NCBI GenBank assembly: GCA_965222175.1
Contig: OZ244938.1
Coordinates: 2,108,001-2,172,000, forward strand
Reading direction: 5' to 3'
Length of the DNA: 64,000 nt
Origin: NORP240 sp965222175
GTDB taxonomy: Bacteria > Pseudomonadota > Gammaproteobacteria > Pseudomonadales > Pseudohongiellaceae
Of this stretch, positions 1 to 7,370 are shown one piece after another. Each line of letters opens with the position of its first letter. The first letter of the stretch is position 1. A model generated the notes under the pieces. That model saw only the letters and a list, made by a program, of their open reading frames with translations. It was not told where the DNA came from and ran no database searches. The position numbers were made by a program, and so were the translations under genes.

Positions 1-225
1 CTCGATCCGCAAATTGGCCTGCTCCGGGCTGCCGATCGCGGCGAACTTGACCGGTTTGAAAGCGAACAGCTGGCTTTTTTTCAACGGGTCCGCGAAACCT
101 ACCTGGAACGCGCCGGAACCGATCCGCACCGTTACCGGGTTATCGATGCCGGATCACCGCTGGAAACCGTGAAGTCTGCTACACTGAAAGTGATAGAAGA
201 ACTCTGCGAGGAGACTGGCGCGTGA
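1..225 (+). CDS. tmk: Thymidylate kinase, C-terminal part (5' end outside window)
   Basis: This is the last 74 codons of a reading frame that enters the window already open and stops at TGA 223-225. The visible residues (ADRGELDRFE, then FFQRVRETYLERA, then RYRVIDAGSP) fit the C-terminal part of bacterial dTMP kinase, which phosphorylates dTMP to dTDP in the cytoplasm. The catalytic P-loop lies upstream of the window, so the call rests on this tail and on the context: the stop codon overlaps the GTG start of holB by four bases, and tmk-holB-pilZ is a common gammaproteobacterial order. Confidence 0.85.
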   Translation, partial: LDPQIGLLRAADRGELDRFESEQLAFFQRVRETYLERAGTDPHRYRVIDAGSPLETVKSATLKVIEELCEETGA

Positions 226-1265
226 CACCGGCCTACGATCCGTTTCCATGGCAACAGCGGCAGTGGCGACGCCTGCAGCAGCAGGTGGGCAGCAGACGCC
301 TGGCTCATGCCTACCTGCTGGCGGGCGAGAACGGCCTGGGTAAACGGCACTTCGCCCGGGCCGTTGCCCGGCTGCTGCTTTGCAGCGCGGCGGATACCAG
401 CGGCGCCTGCGGCAAGTGTCGCAGCTGTATCCTGTTCCAGAGCCAGTCCAATCCGGATCTGCTGGTAATCGGCCCGGAAGACAGCCGGGTCATCAAAATC
501 GACCAGGTACGCCAGCTGACGGATTTTGCTACGCGGACCGGTCACAGCAACACCCGGAAGGTTATTGTCCTGGAGCAGGCGGAAGCGCTGAACACCAATG
601 CCGCCAATGCCCTGCTGAAAACCCTTGAGGAACCGCCGGGCGACACGGTCCTGCTGCTGGTGTCGGATAATCCGGGCCGGCTGCTGGCGACCATTCGCAG
701 CCGTTGCCAGCGTATCCTGTTTACAGCCCCGGATGTACAGACCGCCCTGGACTGGTTGCGTGACAACATCGGGGAGTCCGCTTGCGACGAGGCAGAACTA
801 CGTGACCTGCTGGCTCTGGTCAACCACCGGCCCTTACAGGCCCGGGCCATGGCCGCCGATGAAGTTCGCGAAGAGCATGGCAACGTGCTTAAGGCGTTCT
901 CGGCGATTCTTGAAGGCCGGCTGGACCCGGTGGAATTTGCCGCGGACTGCAGGACCCTGGGGCCGCAGAAAATCCTGGACTGGTTCTGGCAAACCTCGAC
1001 ACTGACCGTCAAGTACTGGCTGGCCCGGCACGGCACGACCGCGGATGACGATGCGGGCGATCAGGACGAACAGCACCAGCAGATTGCAGTAATCTGTCGT
1101 CGACTCGGTGCAAGTCCCCGTACCGCCGACGAAATCCTGGTCAGGCTGATGATGATAAGTCATGCGGTCAACGAGGCCCGCCAGCAGCTGGGGGGTGCAT
1201 CCAACCCTAACCCACAGCTGATGCTGGAAGGCCTCCTGTGGCGCTGGTCACGACTGGCCAGCTGA
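222..1265 (+). CDS. holB: DNA polymerase III subunit delta'
   Basis: This 347-residue protein is the delta' subunit of the clamp-loader complex, which opens and loads the beta sliding clamp. The AAA+ fold is visible: a degenerate P-loop around residues 34-42 (AGENGLGKR), four cysteines of the zinc module at 54, 63, 66 and 69, LLKTLEEPP at 131-139, and the SRC motif at 160-162 that supplies the trans-acting arginine. The length matches the family. The GTG start overlaps the tmk stop codon, so the two are translationally coupled. PilZ follows after about 360 bp. Confidence 0.95.
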   Translation: MTPAYDPFPWQQRQWRRLQQQVGSRRLAHAYLLAGENGLGKRHFARAVARLLLCSAADTSGACGKCRSCILFQSQSNPDLLVIGPEDSRVIKIDQVRQLTDFATRTGHSNTRKVIVLEQAEALNTNAANALLKTLEEPPGDTVLLLVSDNPGRLLATIRSRCQRILFTAPDVQTALDWLRDNIGESACDEAELRDLLALVNHRPLQARAMAADEVREEHGNVLKAFSAILEGRLDPVEFAADCRTLGPQKILDWFWQTSTLTVKYWLARHGTTADDDAGDQDEQHQQIAVICRRLGASPRTADEILVRLMMISHAVNEARQQLGGASNPNPQLMLEGLLWRWSRLAS

Positions 1266-1627
1266 TGGGTTTCGCCGGTGGCCGGCTCTGCCGGCATACT
1301 GGCCGGCGTCATCTCCAGGGAAATGTTTAGGAACCTTTGATTAAGGAACCTCAGATTTAGGAACCTCTGATCAATTATGGAAATACTCTGGCTTTCAGGC
1401 GAGTTCACTGACGAGGCGTCTTGCCACCGGCATGCGTCGGCCTGTCAAGGCGAGCCAACCCACTTTAGCCAAAAAAGGCAGTGAGCTCGCCTGCAACCCC
1501 CGACCGGCGGGGTCGATGACAGCTTTCAGCACAGGCGGCGCAACCAGGCTATAAGAGCGGCCACCAGGTGGAAACTACTGAACCAGCAAGCACGATGCCG
1601 GTAACCCGGACAAAAACGCCAGGCGCC
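1266..1627. other. Gene-free spacer between holB and pilZ
   Basis: I see no credible gene in these 362 bp. The stretch contains a three-copy 15-bp tandem repeat at 1327-1371, listed separately. The spacer is unusually long, because holB and pilZ are often nearly adjacent; it may have been enlarged by insertion of the repeat. Confidence 0.6.
1327..1371. repeat. Three 15-bp tandem repeats, member of a dispersed family
   Basis: Units are TTAGGAACCTTTGAT (1327-1341), TAAGGAACCTCAGAT (1342-1356) and TTAGGAACCTCTGAT (1357-1371). The last unit and its flank (1360-1378) are identical over 19 bp to the minus strand at 9977-9995, and a related copy occurs at about 33200-33215. The unit does not encode anything obvious. 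Confidence 0.8.
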
Positions 1628-2035
1628 ATGACTCCACCGCGGCTGCGCGTATTTTCGCTGACGATACCCGATGCCGTCAGTCTCGACTATTTTTACCTGC
1701 CTTTCGTCATCAACGGCGGTCTTTTCATTCCCACGAAACAGCCTGCCGATCTTGGCGAGATGGTGTTTGTTACACTCAGGCTCGGTGGCGACCGGCACGC
1801 AGCGGTGGGCCGCGTGGTCTGGCTGACGCCGGAATATACCGTGTCAGACCGACAGCCCGGGATCGGTATCCAGTTCGACAACTGCACCGAGGCGCTTCAC
1901 CAGGCCTGTCGGCAACTGCTTGGCGAGGCTGGTAAATCTGCGGCCGGTGCCACCCTGAAGAGTAGACCGGGGCACGACGCCGATGCCCGGAAAGAGGCTG
2001 ATGACCAACGTAAGAGGCCAGGTCCCACACTTTGA
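1628..2035 (+). CDS. pilZ: PilZ-domain protein, type IV pilus assembly type
   Basis: The protein is about 135 residues from ATG 1628; an in-frame ATG at 1568 would add 20 residues that do not look conserved. The core YLPFVINGGLFIPT, the later GRVVWLTP and GIGIQFD are those of the PilZ protein that supports type IV pilus biogenesis rather than of canonical c-di-GMP-binding PilZ domains, and no clear RxxxR c-di-GMP motif is seen. The C-terminal 40 residues are charged and probably disordered. The position after holB supports the name, since tmk-holB-pilZ is a known arrangement. No other pilus gene is in the window. Confidence 0.85.
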   Translation: MTPPRLRVFSLTIPDAVSLDYFYLPFVINGGLFIPTKQPADLGEMVFVTLRLGGDRHAAVGRVVWLTPEYTVSDRQPGIGIQFDNCTEALHQACRQLLGEAGKSAAGATLKSRPGHDADARKEADDQRKRPGPTL

Positions 2036-2254
2036 GTTTTGCTGGCTGGCCTCGACCGGCCTGCGCCTGCGCGTGCCAGCGCGTCGTGTCAGCGACTTCT
2101 GCTGAAAACTGCAGAATTTCCATGATTGCCCGGAGGTTGCCTGACCCGGTGGGGCGTGCTCCTCGGAAGTACACGCTTCCGGCCGGTGGCTCCGTCCGTG
2201 ACCACTGGTCAGCGCGGCGTAGGGCGTCCGTGAAGCGGCAACTGTTAAGTCAAT

Positions 2255-2285
2255 AAAAAGCCTGGAGCCTGGGGCAGGCTCCAGG
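2255..2285 (-). terminator. Probable rho-independent terminator for the lhgO side
   Basis: A perfect 10-bp stem, CCTGGAGCCT (2261-2270) and AGGCTCCAGG (2276-2285), has a 5-nt loop. Read on the minus strand it is followed by five T residues (2255-2259 complement). It lies about 260 bp beyond the stop of the 2549-3733 gene, so it could end that transcript. Confidence 0.6.
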
Positions 2286-2419
2286 AACACACTACCGGGG
2301 ATAGCAGTGGTTGAGACCATCGCTGTCAGGAAAGAGGAGGGCAGACCCTAAGCAGATGCTCCTGACAGGAAGTATGGTAGATCCCCGCTGGATTGCCAGT
2401 TTTGCAAACACAGGGCACT

Positions 2420-2450
2420 GGCAGGCTGTTGAAAAACGTCATGAGCGCAG
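2420..2450 (+). repeat. Copy A of a 31-bp dispersed repeat
   Basis: The 31 bp beginning GGCAGGCTGTTGAAAAACG and ending CATGAGCGCAG match the minus strand of 16959-16989 at 29 of 31 positions. Both copies lie in gene-free DNA. The function is unknown to me. Confidence 0.8.
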
Positions 2451-2548
2451 CCAGGTCGAGGCGAAGACTGTCGAACAAGTGCAGTCGGAGACAGTTCTCA
2501 ACGAAGTATTGGCAAGCACAATAGTTATGCAACAGAATGCCAGGTGAT

Positions 2549-3733
2549 TCAGAGGCTGTCTTTGACCAGGCCCGTTACCAGTTCACCGATAGCCAGGCTT
2601 GCCGTGAGGCCGGGAGATTCGATACCGAACAGCTGTACCAGACCGGCGATGCCGTGGTCCTTGCTGGACTGGATCAGGAAATCAGCCGGTGGCTGATCGG
2701 GCCCGGTGATTTTAGGCCGAATACCGGCATAGCCGGGTAACAGGTCCGCCGCCTGGATTGCCGGAAAGTAAGTGCGGATGGCCCGGGCGAATTCCTGTCG
2801 CTTGTTGTCATCAACGGCATAGTCCAGGTGCTGGATATACCCGGTATCCGGCCCGAAACGCAGTTGCCCGCCCATGTCCAGTGTGGCGTGAATACCCAGC
2901 CCGGCAGTATTGGCTTCGGGAAGCGGGTAAATCAGCCGCCGGAAGGGACTGGGCCGCCGGTAGGTAAAGTAGTCTCCCTTGCACAGGTACAGCGGCGGGA
3001 TACTGTCCTGCGCTACGCCGTCTATACAACGGGCCAGGTCTCCCGCTTGCAGGCCGGCACAGTTAATCAGCGTTGAAGCCTGCAAAGTATAGTGTTCTCC
3101 ACTGGCAGCGGTCGCTGCCGCGGCGTACTCCGATTCACTCCGGTAGCCCCCGGACAGCGTCTCGATGGAAAATCCTTTCCCGGAAGACAGTACAGAAACA
3201 ACCCGGGTATGCGGCGCAAACGTGACGCCCTGCTGCCGGGACAGGTGCAGCAGGCTGGTCATGAATTCATGGGCGTCCACGATACCGGAGGAGGGTGAAA
3301 GCAGGGCGACGGAGGCCCTCACCTCTCTTTCCAGCGCACGGATTGCCCCGCTGCTGAGCAACTGCAGGTCATCGACACCGTTGGCAACACCCCGCAATTG
3401 CAGCGCTTCCAAATCTGCCGCGTCGTGGTGAGAGCCGACTATAAGCTTGCCCAACTGTCGACATGGCAGGTGGTATTGCGCACAGTGCTCATACAGCAAG
3501 CGGCGGCCGCGAACACAAAGTGAGGCTTTCAATGAGCCGGCGGGGTAGTAGATGCCGGCGTGGACAACTTCGCTGTTGCGACTGCTGATGTGCTGCCCGA
3601 TATCGGCTTCCTGTTCCAGCAGCACGATTGTGCGACCGGACATACCGGGTGACGCCGATAACCGCTGGGCTATGGCCAGACCGATAACGCCGGCACCGAC
3701 AATAGCGACGTCAACGTGATCAGGGGAGGTCAC
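2549..3733 (-). CDS. lhgO: FAD-dependent L-2-hydroxyglutarate oxidase family protein
   Basis: This 394-residue flavoprotein of the DAO superfamily starts with a Rossmann dinucleotide motif (VAIVGAGVIGLA, residues 8-20). It contains NSEVVHAGIYYPAGSLKA near residues 53-70, a signature of the L2HGDH/LhgO family. These enzymes oxidise L-2-hydroxyglutarate to 2-oxoglutarate and pass electrons to oxygen or the quinone pool. The length fits the family. It lies 118 bp downstream of, and co-directional with, an AlkB-like 2-oxoglutarate dioxygenase, a class that L-2-hydroxyglutarate inhibits. A related amino-acid oxidase remains possible, but the motif argues for LhgO. Confidence 0.82.
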   Translation of the reverse strand: MTSPDHVDVAIVGAGVIGLAIAQRLSASPGMSGRTIVLLEQEADIGQHISSRNSEVVHAGIYYPAGSLKASLCVRGRRLLYEHCAQYHLPCRQLGKLIVGSHHDAADLEALQLRGVANGVDDLQLLSSGAIRALEREVRASVALLSPSSGIVDAHEFMTSLLHLSRQQGVTFAPHTRVVSVLSSGKGFSIETLSGGYRSESEYAAAATAASGEHYTLQASTLINCAGLQAGDLARCIDGVAQDSIPPLYLCKGDYFTYRRPSPFRRLIYPLPEANTAGLGIHATLDMGGQLRFGPDTGYIQHLDYAVDDNKRQEFARAIRTYFPAIQAADLLPGYAGIRPKITGPDQPPADFLIQSSKDHGIAGLVQLFGIESPGLTASLAIGELVTGLVKDSL

Positions 3734-3851
3734 GCCGGGCTCCTGGTCTTGGCATCACCGTCGAGACAGAACTCACGAGACCGGTCCGTTTCGGTTTTCT
3801 GCAAAGGCAGGGTGAGAGCTTGTGTAGGGGCTGGTAATGGCATGTCGATAC

Positions 3852-4502
3852 TCAGCGCAGCAGCTGGCGGAAGGTCAGGTTTATCCTCGGTTCGGATAGA
3901 TTTTTTACCTTAGGGAGTTGATGCAGATACCTGTTCTGTATGGTGTTTCCCATGACTAGCACAGTGCCGCTGCGGAGCAGGATCCGGGTTTTGTTGCCGC
4001 CGCTACCAGGCCGGGGCTTGAGATCAAACGGCCGGCAGGCACCGAAGCTCACCGACGCCACCACGGGATTGCTGCCCAGTTCCGGCTCGTCATCGGCATG
4101 CCAGGCGACAGAATCAGTACCGTCGCGGTAGAGATTCAACAGCACCGCGTTGAACGACTGTCCGGCCAGGGTCTCGACCCGGGAGCGGATTTCCTGCAGG
4201 GGCTGCAGCCAGGGTACCGGCTGCAGGCCGATTCCCGAATAGGTATAGGACAGGCCAGGATCGGCGACCCAGCATTGCAGCCTGGGAATGGCAATACGAC
4301 GTCCGGCAATCCTGATACTGCCACCCTGCCAGGCAATATTTTCCCGCAGGTAATCGAAATAGCCTGTTGATTCTTCGCTATTAAAGGCGTCGGGAAACTC
4401 CATGATCTCGGCACCGTCCAGCTGGTGGATCCTGGGCCCGGCGTCAAGTTGAAATTCATGCTGGGGATGTTGACCGTTCATAAACGCCAGCAATTTAACC
4501 AC
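3852..4502 (-). CDS. AlkB-like Fe(II)/2-oxoglutarate-dependent dioxygenase
   Basis: This is a 216-residue dioxygenase of the AlkB family (ALKBH2/3-like branch), expected to demethylate alkylated bases in DNA or RNA with release of formaldehyde. The iron ligands are visible as H135 and D137 in WHADDEPELG and H194 in YLHQLPK. The 2-oxoglutarate and substrate motif RxNxTxR is at R206-R212. The substrate-lid region with RLQCWVADPG near 74-83 is also typical. An alternative start is M8. The gene is divergent from gorA, about 100 bp away, and is followed on the same strand by the L-2-hydroxyglutarate oxidase gene. Confidence 0.9.
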   Translation of the reverse strand: MVKLLAFMNGQHPQHEFQLDAGPRIHQLDGAEIMEFPDAFNSEESTGYFDYLRENIAWQGGSIRIAGRRIAIPRLQCWVADPGLSYTYSGIGLQPVPWLQPLQEIRSRVETLAGQSFNAVLLNLYRDGTDSVAWHADDEPELGSNPVVASVSFGACRPFDLKPRPGSGGNKTRILLRSGTVLVMGNTIQNRYLHQLPKVKNLSEPRINLTFRQLLR

Positions 4503-4603
4503 AGATTCCCGTGCTTGTTGCAGGGTGGTTTATAAAAGCTGCCGGCTGTGCATAATGCCTGCTCGACTCATAACGGCAGAGAACATGACCAGGGGGGATT
4601 GGT

Positions 4604-5962
4604 TTGGCGGAATATGACTACGACCTGTTTGTAATCGGTGGCGGGTCCGGCGGGGTGCGGGCCAGCCGGATAGCGTCCAGCCTGGGAGCGCGGGTGGCCT
4701 GTGCCGAAGAGCGTTATTTTGGTGGCACCTGCGTCAACGTGGGCTGCGTACCCAAGAAGCTGTTCAGTTATGCCGCCCATTACCATGATGACCTGGAGGA
4801 CAGCCGGGGCTTCGGCTGGCAAACCCCGGAGGTGACCTTCGACTGGCAGCAGTTGAAGCTGAATAAGGACAAGGAAATCAACCGGCTGGAAGGAATATAT
4901 AAGTCAATACTGCAGAACAACAAGGTGGATATTTTCGAACACCGGGCCACGGTGGCCGGACCGCATGAGGTACAGGTCGATGGCCGCACCGTGTCGACGC
5001 GGTACCTGCTGATAGCCACCGGCGGCTGGCCCTGGGTACCGGAATTCCAGGGCAGTGAGCTGGCCATCACGTCCAATGAACTGTTTGAACTGAACACATT
5101 GCCGGACTCCATGCTGATCATCGGTGGCGGCTATATCGCGGTGGAATTCGCCACGATATTTGCCCGACTCGGTTGCCGGGTATCCCTGTCTTATCGACGG
5201 GACTCACTGCTCAGCGGCTTCGATGACGAGATACGGCAATTCTTCACCCGGGAAGTCGGTCGCCATGTGCACCTGGAACTGGAGTCCAATCCGGAAAGAA
5301 TTACAAAGAAAAACAATAAACTGCTGACAACTCTTGATAACGGCTCGGAGATTGCAGCCGACCTGGTGCTGGCCGCCACGGGACGCCGCCCGCTCACCGG
5401 TGGACTGGGGCTGGAAAATACCGGCGTCGAGCTGGCGGCAAACGGTGCCATCGTAGTCGATGATCGCTTTGCAACCGCCGAGCCCGGCATCTTCGCCGTC
5501 GGTGACGTCATTCATCGGGTCGCCCTGACCCCGGTGGCCCTGGCCGAGGGACAGCTGGTGGCAAGAGCGCTGTTTGCCAACGACATGCGGGACATGGAAT
5601 ACCGCAATATCCCCACCGCGGTATTCAGCCATCCCAACGTCGGCACGGTGGGGCTGAGCGAACAGCAGGCACTGGCAATGGACATCGAAGTGGACATATA
5701 CAGTGCCCGGGTGCGGCTGCTGAAGCACACCCTGAGCGGCAGGGAGGAACGGTCGCTGCTCAAACTGGTTGTGGATGCCACAACTGACCGGGTGCTGGGC
5801 GTCCACATGGTGGGACCGGAAGCGGGAGAACTTATCCAGGGCTTCGCCGTGGCGCTGAACTGCGGGGCGACCAAGTCGGATTTCGATCGGACCCTGGGTA
5901 TTCATCCGACCCTTGCGGAGGAATTTGTCACCATGCGCAGCAAGCGCAAGAACCACGATTGA
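4604..5962 (+). CDS. gorA: Glutathione-disulfide reductase
   Basis: This 452-residue pyridine nucleotide-disulfide oxidoreductase reduces GSSG with NADPH in the cytosol. It shows the FAD site GGGSGG (12-17), the redox-active pair C43/C48 in GTCVNVGCVPKK, a second dinucleotide site around IIGGGYIAVE, and the C-terminal catalytic HPTxAEE with H434 and E439. The start is TTG 4604: it is preceded by a strong Shine-Dalgarno, AGGGGGGA at 4591-4598, and nearby ATGs are out of frame. Length and motifs fit GorA rather than lipoamide dehydrogenase. Confidence 0.95.
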   Translation: MAEYDYDLFVIGGGSGGVRASRIASSLGARVACAEERYFGGTCVNVGCVPKKLFSYAAHYHDDLEDSRGFGWQTPEVTFDWQQLKLNKDKEINRLEGIYKSILQNNKVDIFEHRATVAGPHEVQVDGRTVSTRYLLIATGGWPWVPEFQGSELAITSNELFELNTLPDSMLIIGGGYIAVEFATIFARLGCRVSLSYRRDSLLSGFDDEIRQFFTREVGRHVHLELESNPERITKKNNKLLTTLDNGSEIAADLVLAATGRRPLTGGLGLENTGVELAANGAIVVDDRFATAEPGIFAVGDVIHRVALTPVALAEGQLVARALFANDMRDMEYRNIPTAVFSHPNVGTVGLSEQQALAMDIEVDIYSARVRLLKHTLSGREERSLLKLVVDATTDRVLGVHMVGPEAGELIQGFAVALNCGATKSDFDRTLGIHPTLAEEFVTMRSKRKNHD

Positions 5963-6286
5963 TGGCAGTGAATTTCGCGTCATTTTCCCCTTTATTGAGG
6001 CTGAAGGAGAGTGTACAGAAACCTGTGCAACCTGCTGAATTTTCTGCGGTATCGCCCTTTCTGTAAGTAGCTGCTAACATCTCGGATAATTTAGATAAAA
6101 CATAATAAAAACAGCATATTACAGACCTTTCATTGAAGCTGGTCGGGCTCTGCAAACCGATACTGGGTCAATTGCGTAGAATCTGATGCTGAAGCTCTTG
6201 TAGTGAGATGTATTACAGTATTTAATTGCGCCAAGAACTGTAGAAAAAACAAACAGTCGCTGTGTTTAGAGGCTACTCACGTGCCA
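5963..6286. other. AT-rich spacer marking the start of the accessory zone
   Basis: I see no gene in these 324 bp. The stretch 6080-6115 is very AT-rich (TTTAGATAAAACATAATAA) and could hold a promoter for the following gene. Base composition drops here relative to gorA. Confidence 0.5.
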
Positions 6287-6730
6287 ATGATGCAAGTCAC
6301 TTTTAACAACGTGATTTACGACGAGTCCATCAGCAGCAGCACGCGGACCCACACGACGTTGATGTTCGAGATCGAGTTCCGGGGCAAGACATACCATTGC
6401 GTCGGCCATCTCAAACAGTTACCGCGGGAACAGGCGGCGGATCAACGGGTGCAGTTTTCCGGTTACTGCGGCTACAACGGTCCCATTGATATTCAGCGTC
6501 TGAGAAATGCGGCCGTGGATTACTACGAGTCATTGCAGAAGAATCGAAACCCGTCGCTGAGGATTGTCGGATTCAATGTCGATGCCAGCGAAGTCAGCGA
6601 GGAAATCCCGGTACAGGATGTCGGGACAAAATCACCACAAGTACCCGAGGCCAATGAGATTCGCAAATCCTACGAATTCAATGTCGGCAAGATGACCGCC
6701 GGGAATTCAAACTGGCAGGAAGCGGTGTGA
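6287..6730 (+). CDS. Uncharacterised protein
   Basis: I do not recognise this protein. From ATG 6287 it has 147 residues; the open frame extends upstream to 6203, but those residues are cysteine- and lysine-rich and unlike the rest. The body begins MQVTFNNVIYDESISSSTRT and looks like a compact beta-rich soluble domain, with two cysteines (YHCVGH and SGYCGYNG). It is followed by an acidic, low-complexity C-terminus containing EVSEEIPVQD. There is no signal peptide, no membrane span and no clear Shine-Dalgarno. It sits alone at the left edge of the AT-rich accessory region. Confidence 0.6.
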   Translation: MMQVTFNNVIYDESISSSTRTHTTLMFEIEFRGKTYHCVGHLKQLPREQAADQRVQFSGYCGYNGPIDIQRLRNAAVDYYESLQKNRNPSLRIVGFNVDASEVSEEIPVQDVGTKSPQVPEANEIRKSYEFNVGKMTAGNSNWQEAV

Positions 6731-6852
6731 CGCCTGGTTGTTGCAGACCTGACAAGTGCCTGGCTGTTCACCGGTCGTAGTGATGAACGTCAATAGAGCA
6801 ATGTAAGAAGCGATGCATTGACGGCGTCAACCGCCCCCTGTCTGTAATTACA

Positions 6853-6884
6853 CTATTTCCGGTAATAAAGATTACCGGAAATAG
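6853..6884. other. Perfect 14-bp inverted repeat, 4-nt loop
   Basis: CTATTTCCGGTAAT (6853-6866), loop AAAG, and ATTACCGGAAATAG (6871-6884) form a perfect hairpin. No T-tract follows on either strand, so it is not a standard terminator. It could be an operator, a transposon end remnant or an RNA processing site. Confidence 0.75.
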
Positions 6885-6964
6885 GAAAGCAACTGAATAG
6901 CAGCCGGTTATCCCCTCTATCCCCGGTAAAGTCTCAATGAATCCTTTTGTTAAGTTCTTCAGTT

Positions 6965-7216
6965 TTACTGGCCAGTATGATTGTAGTCAGCACCTTCAGC
7001 TTTTAGCCGCTCAACCAACCAGACTTTTATGATCGACTGCCTGGTTACGCCAATACGGGCTGCCTCACGGTCCAGGGAATCTACAACCCAGGCTGGAAAA
7101 TCGACGTTTATCCGCTTCTGCTCCTGGTTTACCCGACGCGCAGTGGAGAGATCAGCATCATCAATGATGTCCTCTTTTCCTTCATCAAATTTCCTGTCAA
7201 AGTCATTAGCCTTCAT
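6965..7216 (-). CDS. BrnA-type antitoxin, CopG/RHH family, without visible toxin
   Basis: This 83-residue protein resembles BrnA antitoxins. Its N-terminal region, FDRKFDEGKEDIIDDADLSTARR, is followed by NVDFPAWVVDSLDREAARIGV and TRQSIIKVWLVERLK, a ribbon-helix-helix DNA-binding fold. BrnA neutralises the ribonuclease BrnT and represses its own operon. A good Shine-Dalgarno, AGAGGTGG, precedes the ATG. BrnT is normally just upstream and overlapping, but the 150 bp upstream here hold no BrnT-like frame; the next gene is unrelated. It therefore appears to be an orphan antitoxin or the remnant of a pair. Confidence 0.8.
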   Translation of the reverse strand: MKANDFDRKFDEGKEDIIDDADLSTARRVNQEQKRINVDFPAWVVDSLDREAARIGVTRQSIIKVWLVERLKAEGADYNHTGQ

Positions 7217-7370
7217 AGAGTTCCACCTCTTTTTTGCGGGATCGTCTTACAGAAATGATTTAGATGATCTCACTTCTGCAGGTGACAACTGCCGACCAGT
7301 GTTTGTTTTCGATTCGACAGACAAGAGATAACGCTTTTCACCAGTTGATTTAGCCTGGATTTCCAGGAGA

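Larger units (their letters stand above)
2036..2548. other. Gene-free stretch with hairpin and dispersed repeat
   Basis: No convincing coding region lies in this 513 bp on either strand; the open frames have no family resemblance and lack good ribosome binding sites. It holds a probable minus-strand terminator (2255-2285) and one copy of a dispersed repeat (2420-2450). Confidence 0.55.

Noticed and set aside
7217..7370. BrnT toxin upstream of the BrnA-like antitoxin
   Set aside because: All three minus-strand frames were read; none shows the BrnT motifs or a usable start, so no toxin gene was called.
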